64,000 nt of DNA from Siphlonurus alternatus (taxonomy: Eukaryota; Arthropoda; Insecta; Ephemeroptera; Siphlonuridae), in contig OX463779.1 of NCBI GenBank assembly GCA_949825025.1, forward strand, positions 30,230,859-30,294,858, read 5' to 3'. How positions within the stretch are numbered: position 1 is the first letter of the stretch; each line of letters opens with the position of its first letter. This document shows positions 11,296 to 24,589 of this stretch, piece after piece. Under the pieces are notes generated by a model that ran no database searches, was not told the origin of the DNA, and saw only the letters and a list, made by a program, of their open reading frames with translations. A program made the translations under genes and the position numbers.

Positions 11296-14200
11296 AGTCC
11301 AGGAAAATTGTGAAAATAGGTGGAAAAAATTAGTTACCAGCTGAAACTTTGTACACAGGTAACTGACACCTATATAAACCCACTGTAAAAAGTCCCCTCG
11401 ATTTTTCCCGGGACGATCGCCGGAATCCGGGTTTGTCCCGGAGAAATGAAGGGTTTCAAAATTATTTTTTTTCTCAAAAACTATCCCACAGATTTTAATA
11501 AATAAGATGTCAAATTGAAGCTGACATAACACAGGATACGGAAAAAAATATTTTGGGTATAAAAAATTATTCTAACCTAGCAAAAAACAATAAATAATTT
11601 AAATATGCATAAATTATGTACTTTTAATTAGAGATTGCACTGAAAGTATTACACATATCGATTTTGAGTTTATTTTCAATCATTTGCACAATTTTACCAA
11701 GAATTTATTACTTTTTACACGAAGAGTCTATCTTCAATAACAAATAAGTTACAAGCGATATTGTAAAAGAAAGCGGGTGACGTTTTAGAGGGAGAGACGG
11801 GACGGCGGCTATATAAGCGTGCGAAACACATTGAAAAGCCTCGTTGTAGCGGCTGTTTTGATGCAACAAAGGAACAAATAGTGATTATATCTGTATACGG
11901 TCACATTCTTAAAAATATTATTTGCATTTTATTACCCGTAATATTTTCAGTTTTCACCTTCATTTATTGTAACCCATAAAAATAATATTCTGTGGGTAAG
12001 TTTGTGGGTTAATGTTAAATAAATATCATGCTTACATGCCAATATCACATGTATAATTTTTAAAGTTGATCTGCAGTTTTTGTGTTTTATAATTGCAAAG
12101 CATGTTAGCATAATATACCTATGTGATATAAGTATATAATATATAATTTAATGTTAACTGCAGTTGATGTAAGATGTACAGTACTGTATCAATAATATCA
12201 TGCACACATATATGATAATTGAAATAAAATTGAGGATGATAATATTAAAGTAATTTATTTCTTTCAAATTAGAAATTCATATAGTAATTTTATTGTGGTC
12301 ACGTTAAACGCTATCATAATCATATAAGTTAATTGACTAATACATGCATATATTTGTCATATAAGGGTGATTTGCAGCATTCAACTCCTCGGCAGGTATA
12401 GTAGCGCACATTGGATTATAGTGGGGTGACCATGATGCATATACATATATTTGTTGGATATTACATGCATTACATTTTGTAGCCTCAACTTATCAAATGG
12501 ATTCGAGAGAGCCCACTAAGGGACTGTGTTCTATATTTTAGTTACTCCTTGTATTGCATATTCCCAATCTGTTGGTGTGATATTAATGAGATACCAAATA
12601 ATCCAGGCGTGTACTTATAATGTATGGTACACGTGGTGGTAGAAATATAATTACTGACGCAAAAGGCTAAAGAGAAGACATGCAGCTCATGGCGATTACT
12701 GAAGTGACTGAGGGAACCATGGAAAACCTTAGTCAGGATGGATACCTTTACTTTTTTTTCTTTTTATTAAGAAAAACTGAAATGTGCAAATTCTAGGGAA
12801 ACTCACACAAGTGTACAAGTGTATCATCAATATCATCATATTATATAATATATATTGGAATGTTAGATGAATGATGAAGAGAGCAATGAAATTATTTCTT
12901 AAAACGGTTATTTATCCAACTAAATTTAATTATGTGTACTTTTGCTTTTGCAAATATTGTTGTTATTAATGAAAAGAAAAAAATTAAAGGTTTCCATCCT
13001 GACTAAGGTTTTCCATGGTTCCCTCAGTCACTTCAGTAATCGCCATGAGCTGTCTTCTCTTTAGCCTTTTGCGTCAGTAATTATATTTCTACCACCACGT
13101 GTACCATACATTATAAGTACACGCCTGGATTATTTGGTATCTCATTAATATCACACCAACAGATTGGGAATATGCAATACAAGGAGTAACTAAAATATAG
13201 AACACAGTCCCTTAGTGGGCTCTCTCGAATCCATTTGATAAGTTGAGGCTACAAAATGTAATGCATATAATATCCAACAAATATATGTATATGCATCATG
13301 GTCACCCCACTATAATCCAATGTGCGCTACTATACCTGCCGAGGAGTTGAATGCTGCAAATCACCCTTATATGACAAATATATGCATGTATTAGTCAATT
13401 AACTTATATGATTATGATAGCGTTTAACGTGACCACAATAAAATTACTATATGAATTTCTAATTTGAAAGAAATAAATTACTTTAATATTATCATCCTCA
13501 ATTTTATTTCAATTATCATATATGTGTGCATGATATTATTGATACAGTACTGTACATCTTACATCAACTGCAGTTAACATTAAATTATATATTATATACT
13601 TATATCACATAGGTATATTATGCTAACATGCTTTGCAATTATAAAACACAAAAACTGCAGATCAACTTTAAAAATTATACATGTGATATTGGCATGTAAG
13701 CATGATATTTATTTAACATTAACCCACAAACTTACCCACAGAATATTATTTTTATGGGTTACAATAAATGAAGGTGAAAACTGAAAATATTACGGGTAAT
13801 AAAATGCAAATAATATTTTTAAGAATGTGACCGTATACAGATATAATCACTATTTGTTCCTTTGTTGCATCAAAACAGCCGCTACAACGAGGCTTTTCAA
13901 TGTGTTTCGCACGCTTATATAGCCGCCGTCCCGTCTCTCCCTCTAAAACGTCACCCGCTTTCTTTTACAATATCGCTTGTAACTTATTTGTTATTGAAGA
14001 TAGACTCTTCGTGTAAAAAGTAATAAATTCTTGGTAAAATTGTGCAAATGATTGAAAATAAACTCAAAATCGATATGTGTAATACTTTCAGTGCAATCTC
14101 TAATTAAAAGTACATAATTTATGCATATTTAAATTATTTATTGTTTTTTGCTAGGTTAGAATAATTTTTTATACCCAAAATATTTTTTTCCGTATCCTGT

Positions 14201-14445
14201 GTTATGTCAGCTTCAATTTGACATCTTATTTATTAAAATCTGTGGGATAGTTTTTGAGAAAAAAAATAATTTTGAAACCCTTCATTTCTCCGGGACAAAC
14301 CCGGATTCCGGCGATCGTCCCGGGAAAAATCGAGGGGACTTTTTACAGTGGGTTTATATAGGTGTCAGTTACCTGTGTACAAAGTTTCAGCTGGTAACTA
14401 ATTTTTTCCACCTCCCTTAAATAATTTTCATAACTTTCCTGGACT
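11296..14445. mobile_element. Pal1: 3.15-kb near-perfect palindromic element
   Basis: Left arm about 11296-12770 and right arm about 12963-14445, with a ~190-bp spacer. The ends are AGTCCAGGAAA and its complement. Arm identity is very high: an open frame reads the same 70-odd residues from both arms, at 11215-11532 minus and 14199-14420 plus. A ~10-bp insertion near 14415 is the main length difference. Each arm carries a TATA-like TATATAAG (11810-11817 and its mirror at 13914-13921) in a GC-rich context, and a GGGTTTGTCCCGG motif also seen in Pal2. No transposase is present. The inner ends of the arms and the spacer contain SINE-derived sequence. Confidence 0.85.
12690..12832 (-). repeat. SINE body fragment at the centre of Pal1
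   Basis: The block GACTGAGGGAACCATGG, followed by AAAACCTTAGTCAGGATGGA and CACACAAGTG, matches the body of the 5S-headed SINE at 37703-38072 in order and spacing. Its first half is duplicated inverted in the right arm (12995-13045). No 5S-like head is visible here. Confidence 0.6.
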
Positions 14446-14541
14446 ATATACTTAAATCTTAAATTTGATGTCTTTCGGTTAACTTTTGCATACACATTTT
14501 TACTGTTTATTGAAATTAAAAATAATTAATTCATAACAAAA

Positions 14542-14730
<189 letters not shown>

Positions 14731-14732
<2 letters not shown>

Positions 14733-15059
14733 TTTTTTCTACAACGTTCATGCATGCATGACGTTTCTCTTATAGTTTCTGTTATGAACTTTCTTAAAAA
14801 AACAAGCAGATGTGATTTGAAGCGTAGAAATATTGCCCTATCTTCACAATGACGAGGATGCTACACAAGAGATACCGCACAGTTCACTTGAAGTCACGTC
14901 AGCGTTTCTGACACAACTGTCACAATAATTCTGTGATTTTTTTGAAAGACATATCCTCTGATTATAGGACATGCTTATCATACTTTTAGTTTTAGTATAG
15001 TCTTTTTGTTAAATAAAAAAAAGTTCCACTCCCTATCAACTCGTGTCTGAAAGAAAACG
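14731..15059. other. Non-coding stretch
   Basis: AT-rich sequence with no supported gene or repeat-family member. Confidence 0.4.
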
Positions 15060-15260
15060 ATATTTCCGGCGTAGAATCATTTAATTAGGCGGGGGGTTTG
15101 AGGAGCAACTCGACTCCGCTCGCTCGCGGGCTGGCGCGTCAGACGTTTGTGTCGCCGCCTCCTCGCACTGCCGCCGCGTCTTTGCAGACTTGACGGCCAC
15201 ATACGCCCCTGCAGCTTATTGGGTTACACCCCCCTACCCTTACGTTTGTGATGCGCACTG
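15060..15260. promoter_or_regulatory. GC-rich island
   Basis: Strong local GC and CpG enrichment (for example CTCGCTCGCGGGCTGGCGCG near 15120), bounded by AT-rich DNA and without a long open frame. Candidate regulatory island upstream of Pax1/9, or a short 5' exon of it. Sequence alone does not decide between these. Confidence 0.3.
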
Positions 15261-15784
15261 ACAGCTACATGACAGATAATTCAACCCTCATGCTGCATAC
15301 TCTTGAAGAAGAATGTTGTAACTCAGCTTTTCAGTTGCCAAAAAATTGAAATATATTTTTTGTGGAAATAACATTTTATTTTTTATTTTTAAAAATAAAC
15401 TGAATTTGAATAGAAAATAGTTTCAAAATAGCAATATAAGCTTATATCATAAAGACTATATATTGAATATAGTAGTCTCTTATGACATATCTTTAACAAA
15501 ATATGTAAAATTTATTATTCAATTTTATTATTGTTGGATAAATTTTATAATAAAATCATAGAACTGAGGTGTTGCGACCATAAACGCGGTACGTCTATAT
15601 ATGGTGCATATATAACTTCAATATATAATATAATGTACAGATCAGTAACTTATTTACTGTAGACTTTGTTATCGGTGATATGGTAATAAAATTAAGTATT
15701 TGTCCATAAAATAATAATACTTACGCAATCGAGTATAGGTTGCATGTATATATAGCTCCTAATAAGCCTGCTTGTTTGACATGA

Positions 15785-16015
15785 AACTCGAGTGCATGCT
15801 GATTGTTTTTTTGCCGGCAGTCGTTTGTTGTGCGACGTCACAGTTGAGATCAAAGCGGTTCATGTTGATGACTGCATGGTGCACACGGGTCCTCGCTTGC
15901 ACCGACGCGCGGCCAGACAGACAGACCAACATGCACGCCCTATTAGCAGACTGCACAGCCGCCATTGCAGTGTGCAATACGCCGCGGCGTGTAATACGTT
16001 CAAAAGCTTCGAGGT
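15785..16015. promoter_or_regulatory. Candidate enhancer with TCF/LEF, Smad and CRE-like sites
   Basis: A GC-rich block holding ACGTCA (15835-15840), AGATCAAAG at 15847-15855 (canonical TCF/LEF word) and three overlapping CAGAC Smad words at 15914-15927. Short frames on both strands overlap and look unlike proteins. Function is inferred from motif content. Confidence 0.35.
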
Positions 16016-16079
16016 GGTTTTTAACTGCAGCATGTTATAATTGACTTTACAGAGTACTCGCTTCATATATAAATTTTAC

Positions 16080-17390
16080 ATAACTGTAACATAATATAAT
16101 ACTTGATAATTTTGAATTTTTGTTCATGCACTATAACACTGTATTTATCTTTTTTGGGTTGCAAAATGCAAAACGAATGCTCTGGGGATTCAAGAAAGAT
16201 TAAAATTATAGTTTAATAAAAGTTTACTATAGTATTATATAAATATATATATAATAAAATTCATGTTGTTTCACGCAGGTTCATACATTCACGAAGATAA
16301 TAACATCTCTACCAAATAGATATAATAGAAATAAATATATCATGCTAATAAATACACATAGATGTGCATGGATTTAGGGAATAAGAGAGCTATAGGGGGA
16401 CTGAATTTTTTATACAACGTGGGCCATCCAGAGAACTTAGGTTAATTAATTTACAGTTTTCACTATTTAGATTTCTTTGCAGCTTCTTTTCATATTTTCG
16501 TTAATGATTTTTTTTTTCTGGACCCGCAAGCCTGAGAGTATTAGAGTGCAATATAATATAATAAACGGCGCAAAATGAATTAATATATCAAATAAGTTAT
16601 AGAATAAGTAATTATGACTTAATTTTATAACTGGAAAATATTAATAAACTTACTTTTATAATTAATCATCTAAAATTGAAAATAGTTCCCGTCTGGCTAT
16701 TTTGGTAAATTTTAAAAATAATTTTTTGAAGCTTAATTATATTATTAATTATCACTTTAATTTTTAAAAAAAATATATGAAGTTCTTTCTTACAGTCATG
16801 GGACTCATAGGGGGAGAAACGGTGACGCTAAAAGCTGGATGTAGTCATGGACAACTGAGGTTTAAATGTTTAAGCAATTATTTTTGTTAGCAAAAATATG
16901 CTTTTATATATGCACTATTATTATTAGAAACATTTTGGACTAATATAGTTACTGCGTATAGTTATAAATGTTATAATGTTTTTAGCACATACCAGTGCAG
17001 GGTGGAGAGGGTGGTAATTAAATAAATTACTTTTGCGATCAAAATAAAACTTAAAAAATCGATACTCCATTAGTCCTCACCGTTTCTCGCATATGCCATG
17101 TTAATGTATACATGATGTTACAATTAAATAAAATAATATATACCCTGCATTTTTATATTATAGATATTAATATATAACGCAGTTGTGACCCTCTCGCTTA
17201 ATATATCATATAATAAATAAAATTAAGATCTTAGATTATATCATTTATATCACCTCGTATCAAAATCTTTAAAATGAGAAGCTCCATGTTATATAAATGT
17301 ATAATATGTTTATGAATTCGTACTTCGAAGTTTTTAAATATAAAATAGTAAAAAACGTACGTAATAAAATTGTATATTATAGTATCAGTT
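16080..17390. other. Non-coding AT-rich stretch
   Basis: No exon or repeat-family member is supported. Confidence 0.4.
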
Positions 17391-17440
17391 TGAGGCCTGT
17401 GATGGGGCCGACCATCGTCAAAGCGGGTTCACGGCCTAAA

Positions 17441-17468
17441 GGGTCAATCATGTGACCCTTGCTGACCT
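17441..17468. promoter_or_regulatory. Nuclear-receptor half-site cluster (IR6 plus DR4)
   Basis: GGGTCA (17441-17446) and TGACCC (17453-17458) form an inverted repeat with a 6-bp gap. TGACCC and TGACCT (17463-17468) form a direct repeat with a 4-bp gap. The second half-site runs into TGACCTTTGAC. Spacing of this kind is recognised by RXR-type heterodimers in animals; occupancy here is unknown. Confidence 0.35.
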
Positions 17469-17879
17469 TTGACTGAATTATCTCTACTGTGGCTCGTAAT
17501 AAAACGATGTGCCTCATTTGAGAGCTCAATCACTCAACTTTATTAAACATGAATTTTCTCGCTCTGTCATGCACTAACGCTAATGCCTATCTCATGTATT
17601 TATATATATTATTGCTTGCTACTGCACATTTTAGTGAGTCAACATTAAAAAAAAACACCGCTTCGCAAACATGGGACGAGAGTGGACATGACAATTAGTT
17701 AATGAGGTTCTCCAATAATTACTGAGTATCTTAAAACAATAATCATTATCTAAACGGAGGTATTGATATAATCAATTTAAAAAAAAATCCACTTGTATGT
17801 AAAATCTGCTTGCTCACTGTGTTTATGGTACTCTCAAGTAGATGTCACTGCATGCATGCCTGTCTAATTTCCTTGGTTG

Positions 17880-18000
17880 TGTGCAAGGAAGGTGCGGCGA
17901 CTGCAACTTGACACCCTTGGGTCAACTCGGCTGCCGCCGCCGTTCAGTGGTACACTAATGGTGGTTGTTGCCATCACACGAACGCCTTCTACGTGATGCT
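17880..18000. promoter_or_regulatory. GC-richer island
   Basis: Local CpG-containing block (GGTGCGGCGACTGCAACTTG, CGGCTGCCGCCGCCG) in AT-rich surroundings with no credible coding frame. Low-confidence regulatory candidate. Confidence 0.22.
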
Positions 18001-18839
18001 GTATTATTATTATTGCTGGTGGTCCGTGGTGGCAAACTCGACTCTCATGTTTAGTTTACCACGAGATCCTACACGTCATTGTTATGTCTTTACTTATATT
18101 ATGATGTTTACTTTCATGTTCATTTTTGTTTCTTTTTGTATTAGTAGCTTAAGTAATTTACTTTATATTTTTCTATAATACATACATGGTTTTTTATTTT
18201 AATTTTTAAATCTTTTCTGAACAATAAAACAATGAAAAAAAAAAGTCTGCATGAACAAAAATAACAACACCTTGCTGAGGAAAATAAATATATACATGCA
18301 AAAAATAAAGTGTGCATCATATATTAATTCTTTAGTATTTAATAAATTTAAATAAATGCTCAACACTCGTCACTGAGAAAATTTTGAGCTGAATATCATA
18401 TTGTTGGAGAAAAAAAAAAATCTAATAAGTCATGGACTAGCTGTTGCCGTATTTAAAAGGTTTTATAAATGTATATAATTAATAAATCAACCATGCATGC
18501 ATGCATGTAACCTATATATTATAAGTGCTGGAAAAATTTAAAATTGATGGTTTAACCAATTTGAAATCTTATCTAAAAAATTCTTGCAGTCCAAAATATT
18601 GACTGATGGAACTACGAAGGACAAGGGTAAGTACTTTTTTTTTTCTATTTTCAGATTTAGTTCTCATGCAGACTACATATATTATGCTGGTAAATAAGGC
18701 ATGCGTATAAACAGTATACAATTTTGTTGATTATACATACGTAATGTATTCAACATTAAATAATATACACTGCATGGTAACACTGCCAGATAAAGAAATC
18801 TGTGTATATTTGAAGAGTTATTCTGATGCATCAAAAGGC

Positions 18840-19290
18840 AACTGCAGCGAGTGGGAGAGCCGGAAGTCGTTGCTGCTGCCTAAGATAATTTGGCAATAAT
18901 AATTCTAAAAGACTTCAAGAGATCTTCGTGTGTCACCCACGCATGCAGAGAATTTATCTTGCGATCGTGTCACTCCACGCACCCCTCACGACATTGGCGA
19001 CAGCGCGCGGCGATCTGCTCAGCGGGGTGAAGCGAGATGTCGCGAGAAGGGGGAGGTGCACACGGCGGGGCGAAAGCCAAGCTGGGCCATATAATTGCCG
19101 GTCTGTGACCTGTTGGCCGCCAGATGCTCATTAGCAAACTTATAGGTCTCCCTCTATATCAGAGGAGCTAGGCTGCTTGTCTGAGAGACTCTCTTGATGG
19201 CCAGGAATAGTGCAGTAGCACATAAACATTTGTCCCGTGCGCACCTAATCGTCCTGGTGGCGCGCACGAGAAAAGAGACATAAATCGCAG
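18840..19290. promoter_or_regulatory. Long GC-richer island
   Basis: About 450 bp of elevated GC with many CpGs, the longest such block between Pax1/9 and TRAPPC6. A 68-codon plus-strand frame at 18928-19134 does not resemble a known protein. Candidate regulatory element or unrecognised exon. Confidence 0.3.
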
Positions 19291-19828
19291 TCGTATGTCT
19301 CAATCGTCTTCTTACACATCACAAGTCGGGAAAATGAACAACATGACATACAAACGAGATTCCAAAATGGTGCAGAGTTATACAAAGTTCTACAATTGTT
19401 TTTACTGTTCTTGTTTTACTTCATTTAACTCAAACCGTTTTAAGTCTTACAAGCTTTATGTCTTTTGTACGTGAACTTTGAAGTAAACTTTTTAAATTAA
19501 CTTTTAAAATTAGTTTATTTTGAAAATAGTTATTTTGTAAGACGCTAAGACCGTATCTACAAACAAAAAGAAATTGAGAATAATAATTGTTTGTCTTGTT
19601 TGAAGGCCATATAATATATATAGTAAATTTTACACAATATATTACATACTTTGTAATTGCTACACATGTATATAGTACCCAATACCATGCAGGTGTAGAA
19701 AAAAATGCTGACTCAAAATTGCATGTACATCAGGAAATCAGTCAGGAAAGATTCGAGAGCCGTGCATGGGCTAAACCCTGCTCCCCCCCCCCCCCAGGGA
19801 CTCCTCGTGCAGATTGTTCCACATTTAA

Positions 19829-20250
19829 GGTAGAGATAACACGGAACAGCTGACCCAATGCTAAAAAAATCCCATTCATGAAAATTATGAAAAAAAAATT
19901 TAAAATGTTCTCCTCTACATCCCCTATCAGTAGCTAGAATATCAGGTATATAAAAAAACGGAAAAACGAGCTAGTTTTCGATTCGAGTTATGAATTTTTA
20001 AAGTTGACTAATTTAACATCGAAGTTCCATTTCTCCATGTTAAATTAGTCAACTTAAAAAATTCATAGCTCGAAAACTAGCTCGTTTTTGTGTATCTGAT
20101 ATTTTAGCTACTGATTATAGGGGATGTCTCACTGAGATGTTCATCCCCTGTATAGGGGATGAACATTTTTTTTTTTTTTTTTCATTATTTTCATGAATGG
20201 GATTTTTTTAGCATTGGGTCAGTTGATCCCTATTATCTCTAGTCTCTATC
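19829..20250. mobile_element. fam-D TTAA-flanked palindromic MITE, complete copy
   Basis: Flanked by TTAA on both sides (19825-19828, 20251-20254). It begins AGGTAGAGATAACACGGA and ends with an imperfect complement of this (TATTATCTCTAGTCTCTATC). The inner arms share with fam-C the words CCCCTATCAGTAGCTA and GTTGACTAATTTAACAT. TTAA target use fits piggyBac- or Kolobok-type transposases. It is non-coding. Confidence 0.85.
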
Positions 20251-20299
20251 TTAATATACATCATGCTTTTTTATGACTGACAAGTTGTGACTCTTATAC

Positions 20300-21175
20300 T
20301 TATATAATAATATAAGGATGATTTTCTTACTACAACTGATTTTATTATGGGGTGTATATGTAAAAAGGTATATTATTATAATATTTAAAAAATAAAGTCT
20401 CAAATTTTAATTTGATTTTATAAGACCACATATATGTCATAAAAAACCTACTAACATGCAATAAGATTATTAAAATTTATGAAGGAAGTTAGGGCATCGA
20501 ACATTAAAATACATTTTAATTATCCGATCCGATACTTTATTATACATGCACGTCCTTTGGTCCTATGTACTATAAATTACCATTATCAAAGTATCGTGCC
20601 ATAATTACAGAATATTATCTTTACATAAAATTATTACAAGTTCACATGTCAAGCGATAACTGGAGTGATGTATAATGAATGGTGTGTGTAATTTATCGCT
20701 AGGAGACTCCAATGACTGTCATGTCGATCAGACACGGTTCACGAACTCGAGCTTCCGAGCTTCCATAACAGTAATATATATTATAAGACCCTAGTCCACC
20801 CCTTCGTAACTATATTATATTTTATCACCCCGACAAATTTTATATATCTTTCAAATTTCTCTTTTTTATCATCAATGCGGCAATGCACGCTTGTTCAAAA
20901 GGTCAGAACATGATGGAATAAACTGAAATAAGAATTAAGTTTGCAATGATGAATGATTGAAAGATTTGGTGAATTAAATGAAGTAGACAGCTTATATAAA
21001 TTTCTAGTAAATTGATAGTAGTAACTGTGATACAAGCATATATTATAGTAATTATAGTAGTTAAACATGGTTTATGATAATAATAAATTTGATAAAAATT
21101 TTACGTTAGTAGTAAGTTTTCCTCGTTAGAAGCTATATAAATTTGTTATCAGCAACAGTTATGATGTGACTAGGA
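20300..21175. other. Non-coding AT-rich stretch
   Basis: No exon or recognised repeat was seen. Confidence 0.4.
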
Positions 21176-21179
21176 CCCC

Positions 21180-21345
21180 AAAAAAGGCGCGATGCTTGAC
21201 GTATAATCTCTTGAAACGCTGACCCCGAGAGCTGGGCTGTAATCGAGGCGCGGTGACCCCTGCATGCCCTCGCTCGCAGCAGCAGCAGCAGCCACCGAAT
21301 CACACTGCATGAGCCCCGTCGTCGTCTCGACACTCTTATTTCTTG
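21180..21345. promoter_or_regulatory. GC-richer island
   Basis: CpG-containing block with a short CAG-type run (GCAGCAGCAGCAGCAGCC near 21277). The minus-strand 75-codon frame over it is low-complexity and not convincing. Confidence 0.22.
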
Positions 21346-22686
21346 CCGCAATGTGATCACTAATCAGCGAGTCAAGCTTGAGCCATATAATAAAGTGCTT
21401 GAGCTACATTCTGCAACTTTCTGTAATTTATATTATAGCGTTTGCAAACTAGAAATTGACATGTCTCATCTGCTCATGCGCATCAATATATCTGCAAACA
21501 AAAAGTTTTAAATGTGTAATATATCGTTTAAATATTTAATTATATAGAACTTTTACATTACAGTACTTGCCAAGTAATAATTGTTCACACGCTTGTAATT
21601 TATCAAAAATTCTAATCATACGACGTTCAGATATATTTTTATATATATAGCTGTTTTTTCATTTTTCCAATTATATAAATATATTATAATTATATATATC
21701 GTCCTATCTTTAATACCCATAAATATGAAGGAAATATGAAATATAATTATGATTTCTTCTTGAGGTTTTAGAGAGGAAGGGGGGGGGGGAGATTAGTTCT
21801 CGATTCAAAATCAAAACAACCATAAATGCGTGCAGGTAGTTTTTAAAAAAATATTTTCAAATTAATAGCTAATTATAATACGTGTATTTAAGAACAGAAG
21901 TTGACAATTTTTAAATGCATGCCGCATATGGCATCTGCGGAAAAAACTAGCTCCAATAATACGTACTCAAACCTTGAGAGAGTATAATGAATATTAAATA
22001 TATATATTTATTACAGATAGTGTGATATAAGAAAGACTGGGCATTGTGACACTGGACACTATATAAGTCATTAATAAAATATTAGTGTATATATATATTA
22101 TACATAATTATGTACATGATGGCATTATGTACTATATAGACTATATAGTACGTATAATACTGCATGCAGTATATAATGCATATCATGCACATGGGTCGTA
22201 AATTTTTAACATTTATATATATATACTTTCATTAATTAATTGGACGAAAATTGATGTATTTTTAAATATCAAGTGCTTGCAAGCCAATTGAAAAAAAAAA
22301 TAAAAATAATAACAATGTTTACGATTTTGACATCGTATAATTCGTATATACGATAATTGGATTTATTCTATTGCTGGAAAAGTTGCATACTTTACAGGCA
22401 ATACTTATAACCTCAAAACGTGGAATTTAAAACGTGCTTATTTTTCTTTCTATCGCTATTTTTCTTTGTTCGCTTCAAATATAGTTCAACAAATGATTGA
22501 TTAGTATAGTGTGGAAGTAGCCGAAAGTACAAGGTTTCTTCCTAAGCTCAATTTTGAACCTGAAATTTCGCAGACATCAGGGATTGTAACTTATCTGCAA
22601 AGTCTATAGAGTTTTCATGTTCATATTTCAGCCACAATCCTTCTGTGTCCGGCTACTTCCAGTGGTAATCTTTAATTCGTTGCATG

Positions 22687-22688
<2 letters not shown>

Positions 22689-22784
<96 letters not shown>

Positions 22785-22802
22785 TATATATATATATATA
22801 TA
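22689..22802. repeat. (AT)n microsatellite
   Basis: Over 100 bp of AT dinucleotides with one short interruption. It abuts the sequence leading into a fam-B element. Confidence 0.9.
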
Positions 22803-22832
22803 TTAAAAAGTACATAATTTCCCATAAAAATG

Positions 22833-23163
22833 CAATGGACAACTTACATGAAGTTTTTTTACTGCAGAAATGAATAGAGGATACTAAATGATGCTACTCT
22901 GAATTTTTCTTATTTTTTTTTAGTCCCGGAACTATTTTTAAAAAATTATGGAAGTGCGGCCACGCCCCCTGGAGGTGTCAATAGGCGTTTTTGCCCTATC
23001 CTTTTTATTAAGGCTCCAGGGGTGCCAACATAACTTAGAGAACTTCAATAATTATTTAAGTTCCAAGACTCCAACAAATCTGAAAAAATTCAGAGTGGCA
23101 TAATTTGGTAACCCTATTTTCATTTTTGCCATAAAAAATTTTCATACATGTAAGTTGTCCATT
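22833..23163. mobile_element. fam-B palindromic MITE, copy 1
   Basis: The ends read AATGGACAACTTACATG and its complement. Subterminal CTGCAGAAATGAATAGAGG and GGCCACGCCCCCTGGAGG blocks mark the family. It is built like fam-A and shares the GCAGAAATG(A/G)ATAGAG block, so the two families are related. The most diverged of the three copies. Confidence 0.8.
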
Positions 23164-23232
23164 ATTAAAAAAAAAATCATCAAAAAAATGTAATATTATT
23201 GTTAATATAAGATTATATTTTTTTACAACCAC

Positions 23233-23236
<4 letters not shown>

Positions 23237-23282
<46 letters not shown>
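23237..23282. repeat. (AT)n microsatellite
   Basis: About 45 bp of uninterrupted TA dinucleotides. Confidence 0.85.
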
Positions 23283-23286
<4 letters not shown>

Positions 23287-24589
23287 AATTAAATAAACTT
23301 TTAATTAAAATATAATATATAACTGACATGCATAATATTACCATTATATATGTAATGTAAATAATTGATGTTGCAATTATTTACTAAAGATTTGAGTTCC
23401 TCCTAAGGAATTTTATCCTATTTAACTTCACACGAATTCCTGATACAAAGCTTGAAGAGAACGACGGACTGTTGCTTAGTGACATTCAAGATTTATTTAA
23501 CTAATGCGACAAACAACTTAATGTTTTTTTCACCTCAGCAATAAAAAAGAAGGCAGTAGTTTTATATCAGTGCGGCTGATGCCACTTAATTAATTTCTCG
23601 AGGTATCGCCACCGACATTTGTGACGTCAGTAAAGCAGCTGTTCCCTCCCAAGACAAATGAAGGGTAAAGGCGAGGAGTTAAATAATAAATAGCCGTGTT
23701 CCCATTACACCTGTTAGCTTTAAAACGTTTTAATCTAAAAAGAGAGACATCAAACGATTTTTACAATCTAATACTTCAAATTGTGACTTAAAGGTAATAA
23801 AGTCATATTAGGAGGGTCATCATATTTTTATTTTGTCAACAGAAAGATTTATTTTTTCAAACTAATATATTTATAAAATATATATTACTTAAAAAAAGAT
23901 CTAATTTGTTTAATGAAGTACTAATAACTCACGAAATTCTAGCAGTTTTTATTATGTTCATATTTATAATACTTTTCAAATTAATTTAAAATACAGCAGT
24001 TAACTAATTACCCTATTATAAATATGATGTAATTATTAAAAGTCTTCGTCAAATAAATGTTTCTTTGTTTGTAAAAGACACAAGTTCTCACACAAAAAGG
24101 TGGTATATATTATACTGCAATAATTAATATTATAAAATATATTCTGTTAATGATTTAATATAGTTTTTACTGTTTTTAGTATAAAAGGTTTCTTTATAAT
24201 AAATAAAAGCATCCATGATTAGTGTATGCACATGTGCGTTTCAATGCATGTAAACATATTGTACCCAATTATCAATTAATTTGCAGATTATTCATAGATA
24301 TTAATTATCTTGTTTACTTTAAGAGTTTATTTCTATTATAAGTTCTTGATTAATTATTTAATTACTGAATTTAATGTAAAATTTAGTTGGATAGTATACA
24401 GGTGATTGTTATATATAATTTATTTTATTTCTCAAATAAAAGAAACACATGTATAATAAAATCAGTTAAAAATATATACAATAGGTAATAAAAATTGTTA
24501 AGTTGAATAAGATGAACAGGACAATTAAATTTATAGTGCACATTAAGTTGCGAACAATGTTACATCGTAACGTTTGCGGGAAACTGGTG

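Noticed and set aside
11215..14420. Identical open frames beginning MLCQLQFDILF in both Pal1 arms
   Set aside because: Duplicated only because the arms are complementary. The peptide resembles no domain, and each copy runs out of the arm into unrelated sequence.
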